From contig NZ_LMHV01000007.1 in NCBI RefSeq assembly GCF_001429725.1, forward strand, positions 124,001 through 188,000: a stretch of 64,000 nt of DNA. Reading direction: 5' to 3'. Under the pieces are notes generated by a model, which saw only the letters and a list, made by a program, of their open reading frames with translations, was not told where the DNA came from and did not search any database. The position numbers were made by a program, and so were the translations under genes. This document shows, piece after piece, positions 1-9,565 of this stretch. Each line of letters starts with the position of its first letter. Positions within the stretch are counted from its first letter, which is position 1. Source of the stretch: Rhizobium sp. Root708 (GTDB lineage: Bacteria; Pseudomonadota; Alphaproteobacteria; Rhizobiales; Rhizobiaceae).

Positions 1-1218
1 GGACGCGCGTCTGTCGGCGATATGCTTGACGACAATATCGAAAACATTGACGCGCTCGGCATTGCCGCCGCCTTCGGTGTTGGAACGAGCCCAACGCTCC
101 CCCTGGCGCGCATCGAGGTTGATGACGCGCCGCGCCTCACCCTCATGCTCGTTGAAGGGCGAAATCCGCATCGCATTGAAGGCGTCGAGCGTTGCCGCGA
201 ACGTCTTGCCGTCCATGTAGAGCTGGCCGGGCGTTACGGGCTTGTAGGGCGTTCCCTGCGCCATCTGCCCCTTGACGGCTTGGCCGGAATTCAGGCGGGC
301 GTCGTAATAATCGAAGACGAGCTTTGAGCGTTCTTCTGCCGCTTCGCGAACCGTGTGGTCCGTCACCAGACGGAAGCCGCGGAGATAATCGAAAACGGTT
401 TCCAGCTTTTCGTAGAAGAGCGGCAACCAATGTTCCATGCCGGGATAGCGCCGTCCCTCGGATATGGCGAGGTAGAGGGCATCGTCGCGCGTCGCGGCCC
501 CGAAAGCGGAGAGATAGTTCTTGCGGAAACGGCTGATCGTATCGGGGGTCAGCGTGACTTCGCTCATCGGGTTGAGATCGAGAGACCGCACCTGTCCGGT
601 CGTGCGCTGGCTCGCCGGGTCGAAGCTGCGAATGCTTTCGAGCGTGTCACCGAAGAAGTCGAGGCGAACCGGTTCCTCGGAACCGGGCACGAAAACATCG
701 AGAATACCGCCGCGCACCGCATATTCGCCGACCTCGCGCACCGTCGCGACGCGCTCGAAACCGTTCCGCTCCAGGCGGCCGGCAATGTCGTCCATTCGCA
801 CCGTGTTGCCGGGGCGCGCGGAGAAGGCCAGGCTCTCGATGATCTCCTGAGGAGCAACCTTCTGAAGCATCGCATTGACGGTGACGAGCACGATCGCCGC
901 ATGCGGCTTCTTCCGATGCGCGATCAGCCCGCTGAGGGCAGCAAGCCGCCGCGCGGAAGTGTCGGCGCTTGGCGACACGCGGTCATACGGAAGACAGTCC
1001 CATGCAGGCAAGGTCAGGACCGGTATCTCTGGCGCAACGAAGCCCAGCATCTGTTCCAGATCTGCCATCCGCTGGCCATCTGAAAGCACGTAGGCAACAG
1101 GCTCGCCATTGCGCGCCAGCTCCGCCAGGAGCAGCGCTTCCATGCCGGCGGGCACGTTGCCGATCGTCAGTGGTTCGGCGACCGCTGACAGCTTCTTTGC
1201 GTCAAAACCTGGGATCAT
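1..1218 (-). CDS. mfd: Transcription-repair coupling factor Mfd, N-terminal part (cut by window edge)
   Basis: The first 406 codons are present; the rest lies beyond the left edge. Mfd recognises RNA polymerase stalled at DNA lesions, removes it and recruits UvrA. The reading frame begins MIPGFDAKKLSAVAEPLTIG and continues through the motif LSDGQRMADLEQML, typical of the UvrB-like N-terminal domain of Mfd; the helicase motor is not in the window. The start is well fixed: its ATG shares one base with the TAA stop of the upstream sdhE gene (TAATG), so the two are probably translationally coupled. The sdhE-mfd pair divergent from recG is the usual rhizobial arrangement, which supports the call. 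Confidence 0.9.
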   Translation of the reverse strand, partial: MIPGFDAKKLSAVAEPLTIGNVPAGMEALLLAELARNGEPVAYVLSDGQRMADLEQMLGFVAPEIPVLTLPAWDCLPYDRVSPSADTSARRLAALSGLIAHRKKPHAAIVLVTVNAMLQKVAPQEIIESLAFSARPGNTVRMDDIAGRLERNGFERVATVREVGEYAVRGGILDVFVPGSEEPVRLDFFGDTLESIRSFDPASQRTTGQVRSLDLNPMSEVTLTPDTISRFRKNYLSAFGAATRDDALYLAISEGRRYPGMEHWLPLFYEKLETVFDYLRGFRLVTDHTVREAAEERSKLVFDYYDARLNSGQAVKGQMAQGTPYKPVTPGQLYMDGKTFAATLDAFNAMRISPFNEHEGEARRVINLDARQGERWARSNTEGGGNAERVNVFDIVVKHIADRRAS

Positions 1219-1532
1219 TAGGCGTTCCTGGGCAGGGCTTCGGCTGGATACTCGAAATCGGGCTTGTAGGCGCAAAGGCGCTCGAACATCGGCGTCAGGA
1301 AACGCTCCGGCACAGGCCAGGTTCCCATGATCCAGCGCACGAGATCGTTATCCTCTTCGGCCATGATGGTCTCGAACTCGTCCAGCTCGGCTTCCGAAAG
1401 TGTGGCAATCTCCTTCTCGGCGAACTGTCCGAAGACCAGATCCATCTCACGGATGCCGCGATGCCAGCAGCGAAAGAGAATTCGGCGGCGGCGCGGATCA
1501 AGATCGGCGCTTGAGAGTGACACACCCGTCAT
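1218..1532 (-). CDS. sdhE: Succinate dehydrogenase assembly factor 2 (SdhE family)
   Basis: A 104-residue protein of the SdhE/YgfY (DUF339) family, which helps attach FAD covalently to the flavoprotein subunit of succinate dehydrogenase. The family signature RGIREMD lies about 28 residues in (RGxxE motif), followed by an acidic helical tail. The frame stays open further upstream, but the ATG at 1532 has a good GGAAGG ribosome binding site and gives the normal family length, so longer versions are rejected. The stop overlaps the mfd start by one base. Its divergent neighbour recG begins 92 bp away. Confidence 0.9.
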   Translation of the reverse strand: MTGVSLSSADLDPRRRRILFRCWHRGIREMDLVFGQFAEKEIATLSEAELDEFETIMAEEDNDLVRWIMGTWPVPERFLTPMFERLCAYKPDFEYPAEALPRNA

Positions 1533-1624
1533 GGCATTACCTTCCTGTTGATGCGCCTCTATAGACCCTCGAAAGCGGCTTGTCAGCCTTGCCAAGACCG
1601 CATTGTTCATCGCATTTTGCCGCC

Positions 1625-3730
1625 ATGCGCCCCGCCATACTCGATCCGCTGTTTTCACCTGTTTCCGCCCTGCCCGGCGTCGGTCCAAAGATCGCCGAGC
1701 TGCTGGTGAAGTTGCTTGGGCGGGAGACGCCCGATGACACCCGCGTCGTGGATCTGCTGTTCCACGCGCCTCATTCGCTGATCGACCGCCGCAATCAGCC
1801 GGGCATCGCTCTTGCCCCGCAGGGTGCCATCGTCACGGTCACCGGACGCGTCGACCGCCATCAGGCGCCGCCACGCGGAAAGAGCAACATCCCCTACCGC
1901 GTCAGCCTGCACGACGAGACCGGCGAGCTGACACTCGTCTTCTTTCGCGGTCAGGCGGCGTGGCTCGAAAAGCAGCTCCCGCTCGATGAGGAGGTAACCG
2001 TCAGCGGCAAGATCGACTGGTTCAACGGTCGCGCCTCCATGGTTCATCCCGACTACATCGTGAAGGCAAGCGAAGCCGAGAACCTGCCTCTTGTCGAGCC
2101 GATCTATCCGCTTACTGCCGGTCTTTCTCCGAAGACATTGCGAAAGATCATCGAGGCAGCGCTGCCGCGCGCGCCGGAGCTGCCGGAATGGATCGACCTC
2201 GCGCTTGCGCAGAAGCAGGGCCTGCCGTCGATCGCGGACGCGTTCCACGGGCTGCATGAACCTCATGACCCCTCGGATATCGACCCGCAGGCGCCTCCCC
2301 GCCGCCGCCTCGCCTATGACGAGTTCCTGGCCGGTCAGCTTTCGCTGAGCCTGGTGCGCCAGCGGCTACGCAAGGTGGCCGGTCAGCCAGTTCATCCGAC
2401 AGGCCTTATCAGCGCCCAGATCCTCGGGGCTTTGCCGTTCTCACCGACATCAAGCCAGAACGCCGCGGTTGCCGACATCCTGAAGGACATGGCAGGAGAG
2501 GATCGCATGTTGCGGCTCCTGCAGGGCGACGTCGGCTCCGGCAAGACCCTGGTTGCCCTGATGTCGATAGCCGCTGTCATCGAAAGCGGCGGCCAAGCAG
2601 TGCTGATGGCACCGACCGAAATCCTGGCTCGCCAGCATTACGCAACGATCTCCAAGTTTGCCGCCTCCGCCGGCCTCGGCATCGAAGTGCTCACCGGCCG
2701 CACCAAGGGACGTGAGCGTGAAGACATCCTCGAAAGGATCGCATCTGGCGAGGCACAGATCATCATCGGCACCCACGCGCTGTTCCAGGACAGCGTCAAC
2801 TATCGCAACCTCATGTTGGCCGTGGTCGACGAGCAGCATCGCTTCGGCGTCCATCAGCGCCTCAGACTGACGGCCAAGGGTATCACGCCACATATGCTCG
2901 TCATGACGGCGACGCCGATCCCGCGAACCCTGGTGCTCGCGGCCTTCGGCGACATGGACGTCTCGAAGCTGACGGAGAAGCCAGCCGGTCGGAAGCCGAT
3001 ACAGACGATCACCGTTCCGACGGAACGCACCGGCGACATCGTCGGCCGCCTGCAAAGCGCGCTGGCCGAGGGCAAGAAGGCCTACTGGATCTGCCCGCTC
3101 GTCGAAGAGTCCGAGGAAAGCGACCTGATGTCGGTCGAGGAGCGTCATGCGACACTGGTGTCGTCGCTTGGCCCCGGCATCGGCCTGATCCACGGCCGCA
3201 TGAGCGGCCCGGAGAAGGATGCCGTGATGATGGCGTTCAAATCAGGCGAAACCCGCCTGCTGGTTGCGACAACCGTGGTGGAAGTCGGCGTCGATGTTCC
3301 CGATGCGACGATCATGGTGATCGAGCATGCCGAACGTTTCGGCCTGGCGCAGCTGCATCAGCTTCGCGGTCGCGTCGGACGCGGCGACGAGGCCTCCACC
3401 TGCATCCTGCTTTACAAGGGACCGCTCGGAGAGACCGGCCACGCGCGCCTGTCGATCATGCGCGAGACCGAGGACGGCTTCCGCATCGCCGAGGAAGATC
3501 TGAAACTGCGCGGCGAAGGCGAGCTCCTGGGTACGCGCCAATCCGGAACGCCGGGCTTTCGCATCGCGAGCCTTGAGGCACATGCCGATCTTCTGGAAAT
3601 TGCGCGCCGGGATGCGGCCTATCTGATCGAGCGCGATCCCGATCTCTCCAGCGAGCGCGGCCAAGCCGTCCGCACATTGCTTTACCTGTTCCGCCGCGAC
3701 GAAGCGATCCGCTTCCTGCATGCCGGCTGA
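1625..3730 (+). CDS. recG: ATP-dependent DNA helicase RecG
   Basis: A 701-residue superfamily 2 helicase that remodels stalled replication forks and Holliday junctions. Visible are an N-terminal helix-hairpin-helix-like stretch (LPGVGPKIAELL), an OB/wedge domain (residues about 60-160), Walker A GDVGSGKT, the DEQH box (VVDEQHRFGVHQ), the TATPIPRT motif, and the C-terminal LRGRVGRG and RLSIMRETEDGF segments characteristic of RecG. The start at 1625 is chosen because MRPAILDPLF gives the usual family length; an upstream in-frame start at 1580 would add 15 unconserved residues. No strong ribosome binding site is visible. Confidence 0.95.
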   Translation: MRPAILDPLFSPVSALPGVGPKIAELLVKLLGRETPDDTRVVDLLFHAPHSLIDRRNQPGIALAPQGAIVTVTGRVDRHQAPPRGKSNIPYRVSLHDETGELTLVFFRGQAAWLEKQLPLDEEVTVSGKIDWFNGRASMVHPDYIVKASEAENLPLVEPIYPLTAGLSPKTLRKIIEAALPRAPELPEWIDLALAQKQGLPSIADAFHGLHEPHDPSDIDPQAPPRRRLAYDEFLAGQLSLSLVRQRLRKVAGQPVHPTGLISAQILGALPFSPTSSQNAAVADILKDMAGEDRMLRLLQGDVGSGKTLVALMSIAAVIESGGQAVLMAPTEILARQHYATISKFAASAGLGIEVLTGRTKGREREDILERIASGEAQIIIGTHALFQDSVNYRNLMLAVVDEQHRFGVHQRLRLTAKGITPHMLVMTATPIPRTLVLAAFGDMDVSKLTEKPAGRKPIQTITVPTERTGDIVGRLQSALAEGKKAYWICPLVEESEESDLMSVEERHATLVSSLGPGIGLIHGRMSGPEKDAVMMAFKSGETRLLVATTVVEVGVDVPDATIMVIEHAERFGLAQLHQLRGRVGRGDEASTCILLYKGPLGETGHARLSIMRETEDGFRIAEEDLKLRGEGELLGTRQSGTPGFRIASLEAHADLLEIARRDAAYLIERDPDLSSERGQAVRTLLYLFRRDEAIRFLHAG

Positions 3731-3756
3731 CGGCTGAAACCACGATTGCGGCATCA

Positions 3757-3789
3757 GAAAACCGCTGCGCGACATCTGCCGCGCAGCGG
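3757..3789 (-). terminator. Rho-independent terminator after the L,D-transpeptidase gene
   Basis: A perfect 10-bp stem (CCGCTGCGCG / CGCGCAGCGG, 3762-3771 with 3780-3789) has an 8-base loop and, read on the minus strand, is followed by TTTT. It begins 9 bp beyond the stop of the leftward gene ending at 3799, and also separates it from the convergent recG. Confidence 0.75.
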
Positions 3790-3798
3790 GTACGATCC

Positions 3799-5670
3799 TT
3801 AGATCTGGGCGCCACGAGCCTTCGTCGTGACATCGAAAGCTTTCTCGACATAGGCATCGCGTCCATAGACATCGTCGAAGTACTGGACGACGCCGTCCTT
3901 GTTCGGCCATGCCGTGAAGTAGGCGATGTAGATCGGGAACTTCTGCGGCACTTGGACGGCGTGGTTCTTGCCGGTGGCGATTTCCTGGCCGATCTTCTCG
4001 ACGGTCGTGCCGAGCACCGCCGCCGCCATGGCGCGCGGATCGGCAAGGCGTACGCAACCGTGGCTGAGAGCCCGCATGTCGCGCTTGAAGAAGCTCTTCG
4101 ACGGCGTGTCGTGCATGTAGATGGCATGCGCGTTCGGGAACAGGATCTTCAACTCGCCGAGCGCATTGTCACCACTCGGTGGCTGACGCACGGAAACGTT
4201 CGAGGTCGAGCCGTACCAGTCGACGCTCGACGACGGAACGGCCTTGCCGCCGACGGCAACTTCGTAACCCATGCGATCGAGATAGTTCGGGTCGGAACGC
4301 AGCTTCGGCAGCATCTCGTTGATGATGATCGACTGCGGAACGCCCCAGAACGGATTGAACTCGACCGTCTGGACCTGATCCTGGAAGAAGAAGGTCTGAT
4401 GCGACGGCTGGCCGACCACCACCCGCATCGACAACTGTTCCTTGTTGTCGTTGTGATAGTAGACCATGTAGGCCGGCTGATTGATGAAGACGTAGCGCGA
4501 GCCAAGGTCATTCGGCAGCCAGCGCGCCTGTTCCATGGCAACGACAAGCTTTTCGACCTTGGCGCCATTGCTGTCGCCGCCGGTCATGACACGAACGGTC
4601 GCCTGCCCGATGACGCCATCAGGCTTCAGACCGCGCTCCTTCTGGAAGGCTTCGACCAGCGAGACGATCTCAGGCGAGTATTCGGTGCCGCCGGCATAGG
4701 AGGAAAGCGTGGCGGCGTTCTCGCTCTTCAGCGCAGCCGAACCATGCTTGTCGATGGCCTTGACGATATTCGGGATCGCGTCGGACGTATCGCCCGGACG
4801 CAGCAGGCCGCTAAGCTCGATCTTGATCGGCTGCTCGATGTGACCTTCGCCCCGAAGCTTTGCCAGTTCAGCCTTCAACGCGGCAAACTGCGGGCCATCA
4901 GGGGTGCGGCTACCAAGATAGGCGCCGACATCGGGGCTCATCCGCGCCAGCTTCAGCACCGGATCGAGCTTGACCGTCTTGCGGGCGAAATCGTGATAGC
5001 CAGACAGCTTGTTCGGATCGACGCGCCCACGACCGGTGTCCTGCACATATGCGAGAACCTTGGCGGACAGCTCGAGTTCGAACTGCATCAGGGCGCGATC
5101 GCGCACGGCCGGATCCGGATTGGCCGGATCGACCGCAGGGGCGCTTACTGCGTAATCGGCGGGATCGAGGCCAACCGAGCCGACATCAGCCAGGAAGGCC
5201 ATGGCAGCCTTGGCGCGATCGTTGATTTCAGTACCGCTCACCCAGACGAGAGGGTTCTTCGCGTCGCTGTAATAGGTTTCGAGAGCCTTTGCGACATCGA
5301 CGGGCGCACGCACCTTGGCTTCGATCAGGTATCGGCGCTGCACGGCGGGAGCAGGCTGGGCGTCGCCGGTGGCAGCCACGACGGCGCCGGTCACGACGGG
5401 ATCGGTGAATTTCCCGGTATCGACGAAACGCATCGCGTCCGGCTTGTAGGTATAGTATTGCGGTGACGAAACCTTCGGCAACGGCGCGGAAGGCTGCTCG
5501 GCCATCGGCGCCATTGTCGGCGCCGGATTGATGATCGTGCTCTGGGTACGGGCGCGATCGCCGCGGATCATGTCCATCAGCGTATAGGCATGCGCGGGCG
5601 TCACTCCGAAGGCCGCGGCGCCGCAGGACAATGCGAGTGCGGAAACCGCACCTTTGAAGAAGAATTTCAT
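3799..5670 (-). CDS. Murein L,D-transpeptidase, YcbB/LdtD-like, exported
   Basis: A 623-residue exported enzyme expected to form 3-3 cross-links in peptidoglycan. A signal peptide with Ala-x-Ala-type cleavage (APAHA region, about residues 1-28) is followed by a long N-terminal domain, a peptidoglycan-binding domain 1 segment (about 330-365, ending IGQATVRVM) and a YkuD catalytic domain. The catalytic motif is ALSHGCVRLADP with the nucleophile at Cys539, preceded by the HDTPSKSFF segment of the fold. Length and domain order match the YcbB/LdtD subgroup rather than short ErfK-type enzymes. The gene is monocistronic with its own terminator. L,D-cross-links are abundant in Rhizobiales, which grow from the pole, so a role in wall growth is likely; this is inferred from the group. 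Confidence 0.9.
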   Translation of the reverse strand: MKFFFKGAVSALALSCGAAAFGVTPAHAYTLMDMIRGDRARTQSTIINPAPTMAPMAEQPSAPLPKVSSPQYYTYKPDAMRFVDTGKFTDPVVTGAVVAATGDAQPAPAVQRRYLIEAKVRAPVDVAKALETYYSDAKNPLVWVSGTEINDRAKAAMAFLADVGSVGLDPADYAVSAPAVDPANPDPAVRDRALMQFELELSAKVLAYVQDTGRGRVDPNKLSGYHDFARKTVKLDPVLKLARMSPDVGAYLGSRTPDGPQFAALKAELAKLRGEGHIEQPIKIELSGLLRPGDTSDAIPNIVKAIDKHGSAALKSENAATLSSYAGGTEYSPEIVSLVEAFQKERGLKPDGVIGQATVRVMTGGDSNGAKVEKLVVAMEQARWLPNDLGSRYVFINQPAYMVYYHNDNKEQLSMRVVVGQPSHQTFFFQDQVQTVEFNPFWGVPQSIIINEMLPKLRSDPNYLDRMGYEVAVGGKAVPSSSVDWYGSTSNVSVRQPPSGDNALGELKILFPNAHAIYMHDTPSKSFFKRDMRALSHGCVRLADPRAMAAAVLGTTVEKIGQEIATGKNHAVQVPQKFPIYIAYFTAWPNKDGVVQYFDDVYGRDAYVEKAFDVTTKARGAQI

Positions 5671-6072
5671 GCTTTTTCCAGTCCCAGTGTCATGCTTGTC
5701 TTAAATCATGGGCAAGAGCCCAGTTCAGAACTCGTCTTATCCCGGCGCCAGCCGGTCACATGGCAGAAAGCAGCCAGCATCGCCAGCCTCGAAGAATTCA
5801 ATCTTCGGTAACGCAGCACAGCCGCCGCCAGAACTCAATTCACACAAAATTATGAAATTATTGGTTAATTTTTTACTCTGTTTTCGTATCCGGACACAGT
5901 TGCCAAAAAGCCGCTGAACTATAAAAAGTCCGCCGTGGCGCAAATGCCACTGCCGATTTCGCGCCATAACATGACTTCATCATTCATATTTCCGCTTCCC
6001 CAGTTTTCTTGGCGCCGTTTCAGACCTATAAGACCGCATCTCGCATTGCAGACGCGTCAGAAAGGCTCGGCC
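5671..6072. other. Intergenic region between divergent ldt and fumC genes
   Basis: About 400 bp without a credible gene. The middle (roughly 5840-5930) is clearly richer in A and T than its surroundings, so it probably carries promoters for the L,D-transpeptidase gene (leftward) and fumC (rightward). I could not assign a convincing -35/-10 pair. Short open frames here are unconserved in appearance and lack ribosome binding sites. Confidence 0.5.
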
Positions 6073-7464
6073 ATGACCTCCACCCGCACCGAAACCGATA
6101 CATTCGGCCCGATCGAAGTTGAAAACGACAAGTATTGGGGAGCGCAGGCCCAGCGCTCGCTCGGAAACTTCAAGATTGGCTGGGAAAAGCAGCCGGCATC
6201 GATCGTGCGCGCCCTTGGCATCGTCAAGCAGGCAGCTGCCCGGACGAACATGGCGCTTGGCCAGCTTTCGCCCGAAATCGGCAACCCCATTGTCGCGGCC
6301 GCCCAGGAAGTCGTCGACGGCAAGCTCAACGAGCACTTCCCGCTCGTCGTCTGGCAGACCGGATCCGGCACCCAGTCGAACATGAATGCCAATGAGGTGA
6401 TCTCCAACCGCGCGATCGAAATGCTCGGCGGCGTCATGGGTTCGAAGAAGCCGGTGCATCCGAACGATCACGTCAACATGAGCCAGTCGTCGAACGATAC
6501 CTATCCGACGGCGATGCACATCGCTTGCGCCGAACAGATCGTTCGCCACCTGCTCCCGAGCCTCAAGCACCTTCACGCCGCGCTCGACATGAAGGTCACT
6601 GAGTTCAGCCACATCATCAAGATCGGCCGCACCCACACGCAGGACGCGACGCCGCTGACGCTCGGCCAGGAGTTTTCGGGCTATGCGGCGCAGGTCGGCT
6701 CCGCCATCAAGCGCATCGAACTGACATTGCCGGGCCTTTGCGAACTGGCGCAGGGCGGCACCGCCGTCGGCACAGGCCTCAACGCGCCTGTGGGCTTTGC
6801 CGAAAAGGTCGCGGAAGAGATTGCCGCGATCACCGGCCTGCCCTTCGTGACGGCGCCGAACAAGTTCGAGGCGCTGGCTGCCCACGACTCGATGGTCTTC
6901 AGCCACGGCGCCATCAACGCCGCCGCCGCCGCGCTGTTCAAGATCGCCAACGACATCCGCCTGCTCGGATCCGGCCCGCGCGCCGGCCTTGGTGAACTGG
7001 CCCTGCCGGAAAACGAACCGGGCTCCTCGATCATGCCGGGCAAGGTCAATCCGACGCAGTGCGAAGCCCTGACCCAGGTTTGCGTCCATATCTTCGGCAA
7101 CAACGCCGCGCTCACCTTCGCCGACAGCCAGGGCCACTTCGAGCTCAACGTCTACAATCCGATGATGGCCTACAATTTCCTGCAGTCGGTCCAGTTGCTC
7201 GCTGATGCGGCAGTCTCCTTCACCGACAATTGCGTCGTCGGCATCGAGGCGCGTGAGGACAACATCAAGAAGGGCGTCGAAAACTCGCTGATGCTGGTGA
7301 CGGCGCTGAACGGCAGGCTCGGCTACGATATCTGCGCCAAGATCGCCAAGACCGCCCACAAGAACGGCACGACGCTTCGCGAGGAAGCCGTTGGCGGCGG
7401 CTACCTGACGAACGAGGAGTTCGACCAGTATGTTCGCCCCGAAACGATGATCGGCCCGAAGTAA
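6073..7464 (+). CDS. fumC: Class II fumarate hydratase
   Basis: A 463-residue oxygen-stable fumarase that interconverts fumarate and L-malate in the TCA cycle. It starts [13 protein letters not shown], carries the N-terminal class II landmarks ([37 protein letters not shown]) and the superfamily signature [17 protein letters not shown]. The ATG at 6073 has AAAGG upstream and gives the standard length; the 46 residues available further upstream look unlike coding sequence. It is followed by a clear terminator and then, in the same direction, by an unrelated class I fumarase. Confidence 0.97.
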   Translation: MTSTRTETDTFGPIEVENDKYWGAQAQRSLGNFKIGWEKQPASIVRALGIVKQAAARTNMALGQLSPEIGNPIVAAAQEVVDGKLNEHFPLVVWQTGSGTQSNMNANEVISNRAIEMLGGVMGSKKPVHPNDHVNMSQSSNDTYPTAMHIACAEQIVRHLLPSLKHLHAALDMKVTEFSHIIKIGRTHTQDATPLTLGQEFSGYAAQVGSAIKRIELTLPGLCELAQGGTAVGTGLNAPVGFAEKVAEEIAAITGLPFVTAPNKFEALAAHDSMVFSHGAINAAAAALFKIANDIRLLGSGPRAGLGELALPENEPGSSIMPGKVNPTQCEALTQVCVHIFGNNAALTFADSQGHFELNVYNPMMAYNFLQSVQLLADAAVSFTDNCVVGIEAREDNIKKGVENSLMLVTALNGRLGYDICAKIAKTAHKNGTTLREEAVGGGYLTNEEFDQYVRPETMIGPK

Positions 7465-7493
7465 ATCCGCCCTGCGACCTCGCTCAACAGTCG

Positions 7494-7520
7494 ACACCGC
7501 CGGCTCTGCGGCGGTGTTTT
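7494..7520 (+). terminator. Rho-independent terminator after fumC
   Basis: A perfect 9-bp stem (ACACCGCCG / CGGCGGTGT) closes a 6-base loop and runs into TTTT. It lies 30 bp after the fumC stop, so fumC and the downstream class I fumarase probably have separate transcripts. Confidence 0.8.
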
Positions 7521-7623
7521 CGCGAGTTTTCATGACTAAAACAGACTAGTTTTAGAATTATTGCAATTGCGAAGACGCGCGAATAGACCATCTGCGATTT
7601 CGGTCCGCATGAAAGGTCCTTCG

Positions 7624-9231
7624 ATGGCTGACGATCTTTTCCCCCTCAGCAAAGACTCCACCCAATACCGCAAGATCAGCAGCGACTACGTCTCTGTCGA
7701 CAGCTTCAAGGGGCAGGACATCCTGACCGTCGAGCCGGAAGGTATCCGCCTGCTTGCCGAAACAGCCTTTGCAGACATCAACCATCTCCTGCGGCCCGGC
7801 CACCTGAAGCAGCTCGCCTCGATCCTCGAAGATCCGGAAGCGACCGACAACGACCGTTTCGTCGCCTACGACCTCCTGAAGAACGCCAACATCGCCGCCG
7901 GCGGCATCCTGCCGATGTGCCAGGACACTGGCACGGCGATCATCATGGGCAAGAAGGGCCGCCGCGTCTGGACCGAAGGTGAGGATTACTCGGCTCTTGC
8001 CAAGGGCGTCATGGACGCCTACGAGAAGAAGAACCTGCGCTATTCGCAGCTCGCGCCGATCAAGATGTTCGAGGAAAAGAACACCAAGAACAACCTGCCA
8101 GCCCAGATCGACATCTACGAGGAAGGCACGGACAGCTACGACTTCCTCTTCGTCGCCAAGGGCGGCGGCTCGGCCAACAAGACCTTCCTCTATCAGGGCA
8201 CCCCGTCGCTTCTGACCCACGACCGCATGATCGACTTCCTCAAGGAGAAGATCCTGACCTTAGGTACGGCAGCCTGTCCCCCTTACCATCTGGCGATCGT
8301 CATCGGCGGCACTTCGGCCGAGATGAACCTGAAGACCGTCAAGCTCGCCTCGACGCGCTATCTCGACGAACTGCCGACCGAAGGCTCCGAAAGCGGGCAC
8401 GCCTTCCGTGACATCGAGATGGAAAAGGAAATCCATAAGCTGACGCAGCAGATGGGCGTCGGCGCGCAGTTCGGCGGCAAGTATTTCTGTCATGACGTGC
8501 GTGTCGTCCGCCTGCCCCGCCACGGCGCGTCGCTGCCGATCGGCCTTGGCGTCTCCTGTTCCGCCGACCGACAGGCCAAGGGCAAGATCACCCGCGACGG
8601 CATCTTCGTCGAGCAGCTTGAGACGGATCCCTCGAAGTACATGCCTGAGATCGACGAGTCGAAGCTCTCGGACTCCATGGTCCGCATCGACCTGAACCAG
8701 CCGATGACGGCAATCCTCGCCGAACTCAGCAGGCATCCGGTCAAGACCCGCCTGTCGCTGACGGGCACCATCATCGTCGCCCGCGACCTCGCCCACGCCA
8801 AGATCCGTGAGCGGCTGGAAAAGGGCGAAGGCATGCCGGAGTATATGAAGAACCACCCGGTGTACTACGCCGGCCCGGCCAAGACACCGGCAGGCTACGC
8901 CTCTGGCTCCTTCGGCCCGACCACGGCCGGCCGCATGGACAGCTACGTCGACCAGTTCCAGTCTTTCGGCGGATCCATGGTCATGCTGGCCAAGGGTAAC
9001 CGCTCCCGCGCGGTGCGCGAAGCTTGCAACAAGCATGGCGGCTTCTATCTCGGCTCGATCGGCGGACCGGCCGCGCGCCTCGCCCAGGATTGCATCAAGA
9101 AGGTCGAGGTTCTGGAATACCAGGAACTCGGCATGGAAGCCGTCTGGAAGATCGAGGTCGAAGACTTCCCGGCCTTCATCGTCACCGACGACAAGGGCAA
9201 CGACTTCTTCCAGGAATTCAACCTGGGCTGA
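7624..9231 (+). CDS. Class I fumarate hydratase ([4Fe-4S], FumA/FumB-like)
   Basis: A 535-residue iron-sulfur fumarase of the FumA/B type, catalysing the same reaction as FumC by an unrelated fold. Evidence includes the N-terminal alpha-domain segment [20 protein letters not shown] with a cluster-ligand cysteine, [15 protein letters not shown], and the C-terminal beta-domain segments [15 protein letters not shown] and [14 protein letters not shown]. Cysteines in [14 protein letters not shown] and VSCSADR are plausible cluster ligands. The start at 7624 follows AAGG; the frame extends 21 codons further upstream without support. In E. coli, class I and II fumarases serve iron-replete and iron-poor or oxidative conditions; an analogous division here is inference. 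Confidence 0.93.
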   Translation: MADDLFPLSKDSTQYRKISSDYVSVDSFKGQDILTVEPEGIRLLAETAFADINHLLRPGHLKQLASILEDPEATDNDRFVAYDLLKNANIAAGGILPMCQDTGTAIIMGKKGRRVWTEGEDYSALAKGVMDAYEKKNLRYSQLAPIKMFEEKNTKNNLPAQIDIYEEGTDSYDFLFVAKGGGSANKTFLYQGTPSLLTHDRMIDFLKEKILTLGTAACPPYHLAIVIGGTSAEMNLKTVKLASTRYLDELPTEGSESGHAFRDIEMEKEIHKLTQQMGVGAQFGGKYFCHDVRVVRLPRHGASLPIGLGVSCSADRQAKGKITRDGIFVEQLETDPSKYMPEIDESKLSDSMVRIDLNQPMTAILAELSRHPVKTRLSLTGTIIVARDLAHAKIRERLEKGEGMPEYMKNHPVYYAGPAKTPAGYASGSFGPTTAGRMDSYVDQFQSFGGSMVMLAKGNRSRAVREACNKHGGFYLGSIGGPAARLAQDCIKKVEVLEYQELGMEAVWKIEVEDFPAFIVTDDKGNDFFQEFNLG

Positions 9232-9565
9232 CCCGCTTCACTCACTCGCCGCGGTTGCCTGATGGGCGACCGCGGCGACCTTCTACCGGCGTTCCTGCAA
9301 CGCGGTATCGGCAGCCAACGTGGCCGAAACAATCCGCAAGAAGTGCGGCTTTCTCATATTTTTTCTTCCTATACTCGCCTAAGGCGCGATCCGATTTTCG
9401 CGATCTCGAAATTCCAAGATAAAAATCAGTGAGATAAGAAGACGTCATCGTTTCATGAAAAAACTTACATGTAATCTCTGGTATATCCTCCCTTAATCAT
9501 TTCCCAACAAATGAAGAGTAAGAAATTAAAGACTGCTTTTAAGAGTTTCCAAGAGGAGTAGCCGG
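9232..9565. other. Intergenic region with a stem-loop after the class I fumarase
   Basis: At 9247-9277 a perfect 9-bp stem (CGCCGCGGT / ACCGCGGCG) encloses 13 bases. It has no T-run, so it could stabilise the 3' end of the fumarase message or act as a weak terminator. The remainder, about 9340-9550, is strikingly AT-rich for this genome and probably holds the promoter of the diguanylate cyclase gene. No open frame here looks real. Confidence 0.5.

Noticed and set aside
3952..5466. Long open frame on the + strand opposite the L,D-transpeptidase gene
   Set aside because: Antisense frame in high-GC DNA; its translation has no recognisable domain, while the opposite frame has a signal peptide and catalytic motif.
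5980..7533. Long minus-strand open frame opposite fumC
   Set aside because: Shadow of fumC codon bias; composition is Arg/Asp/Val-rich with no domain.
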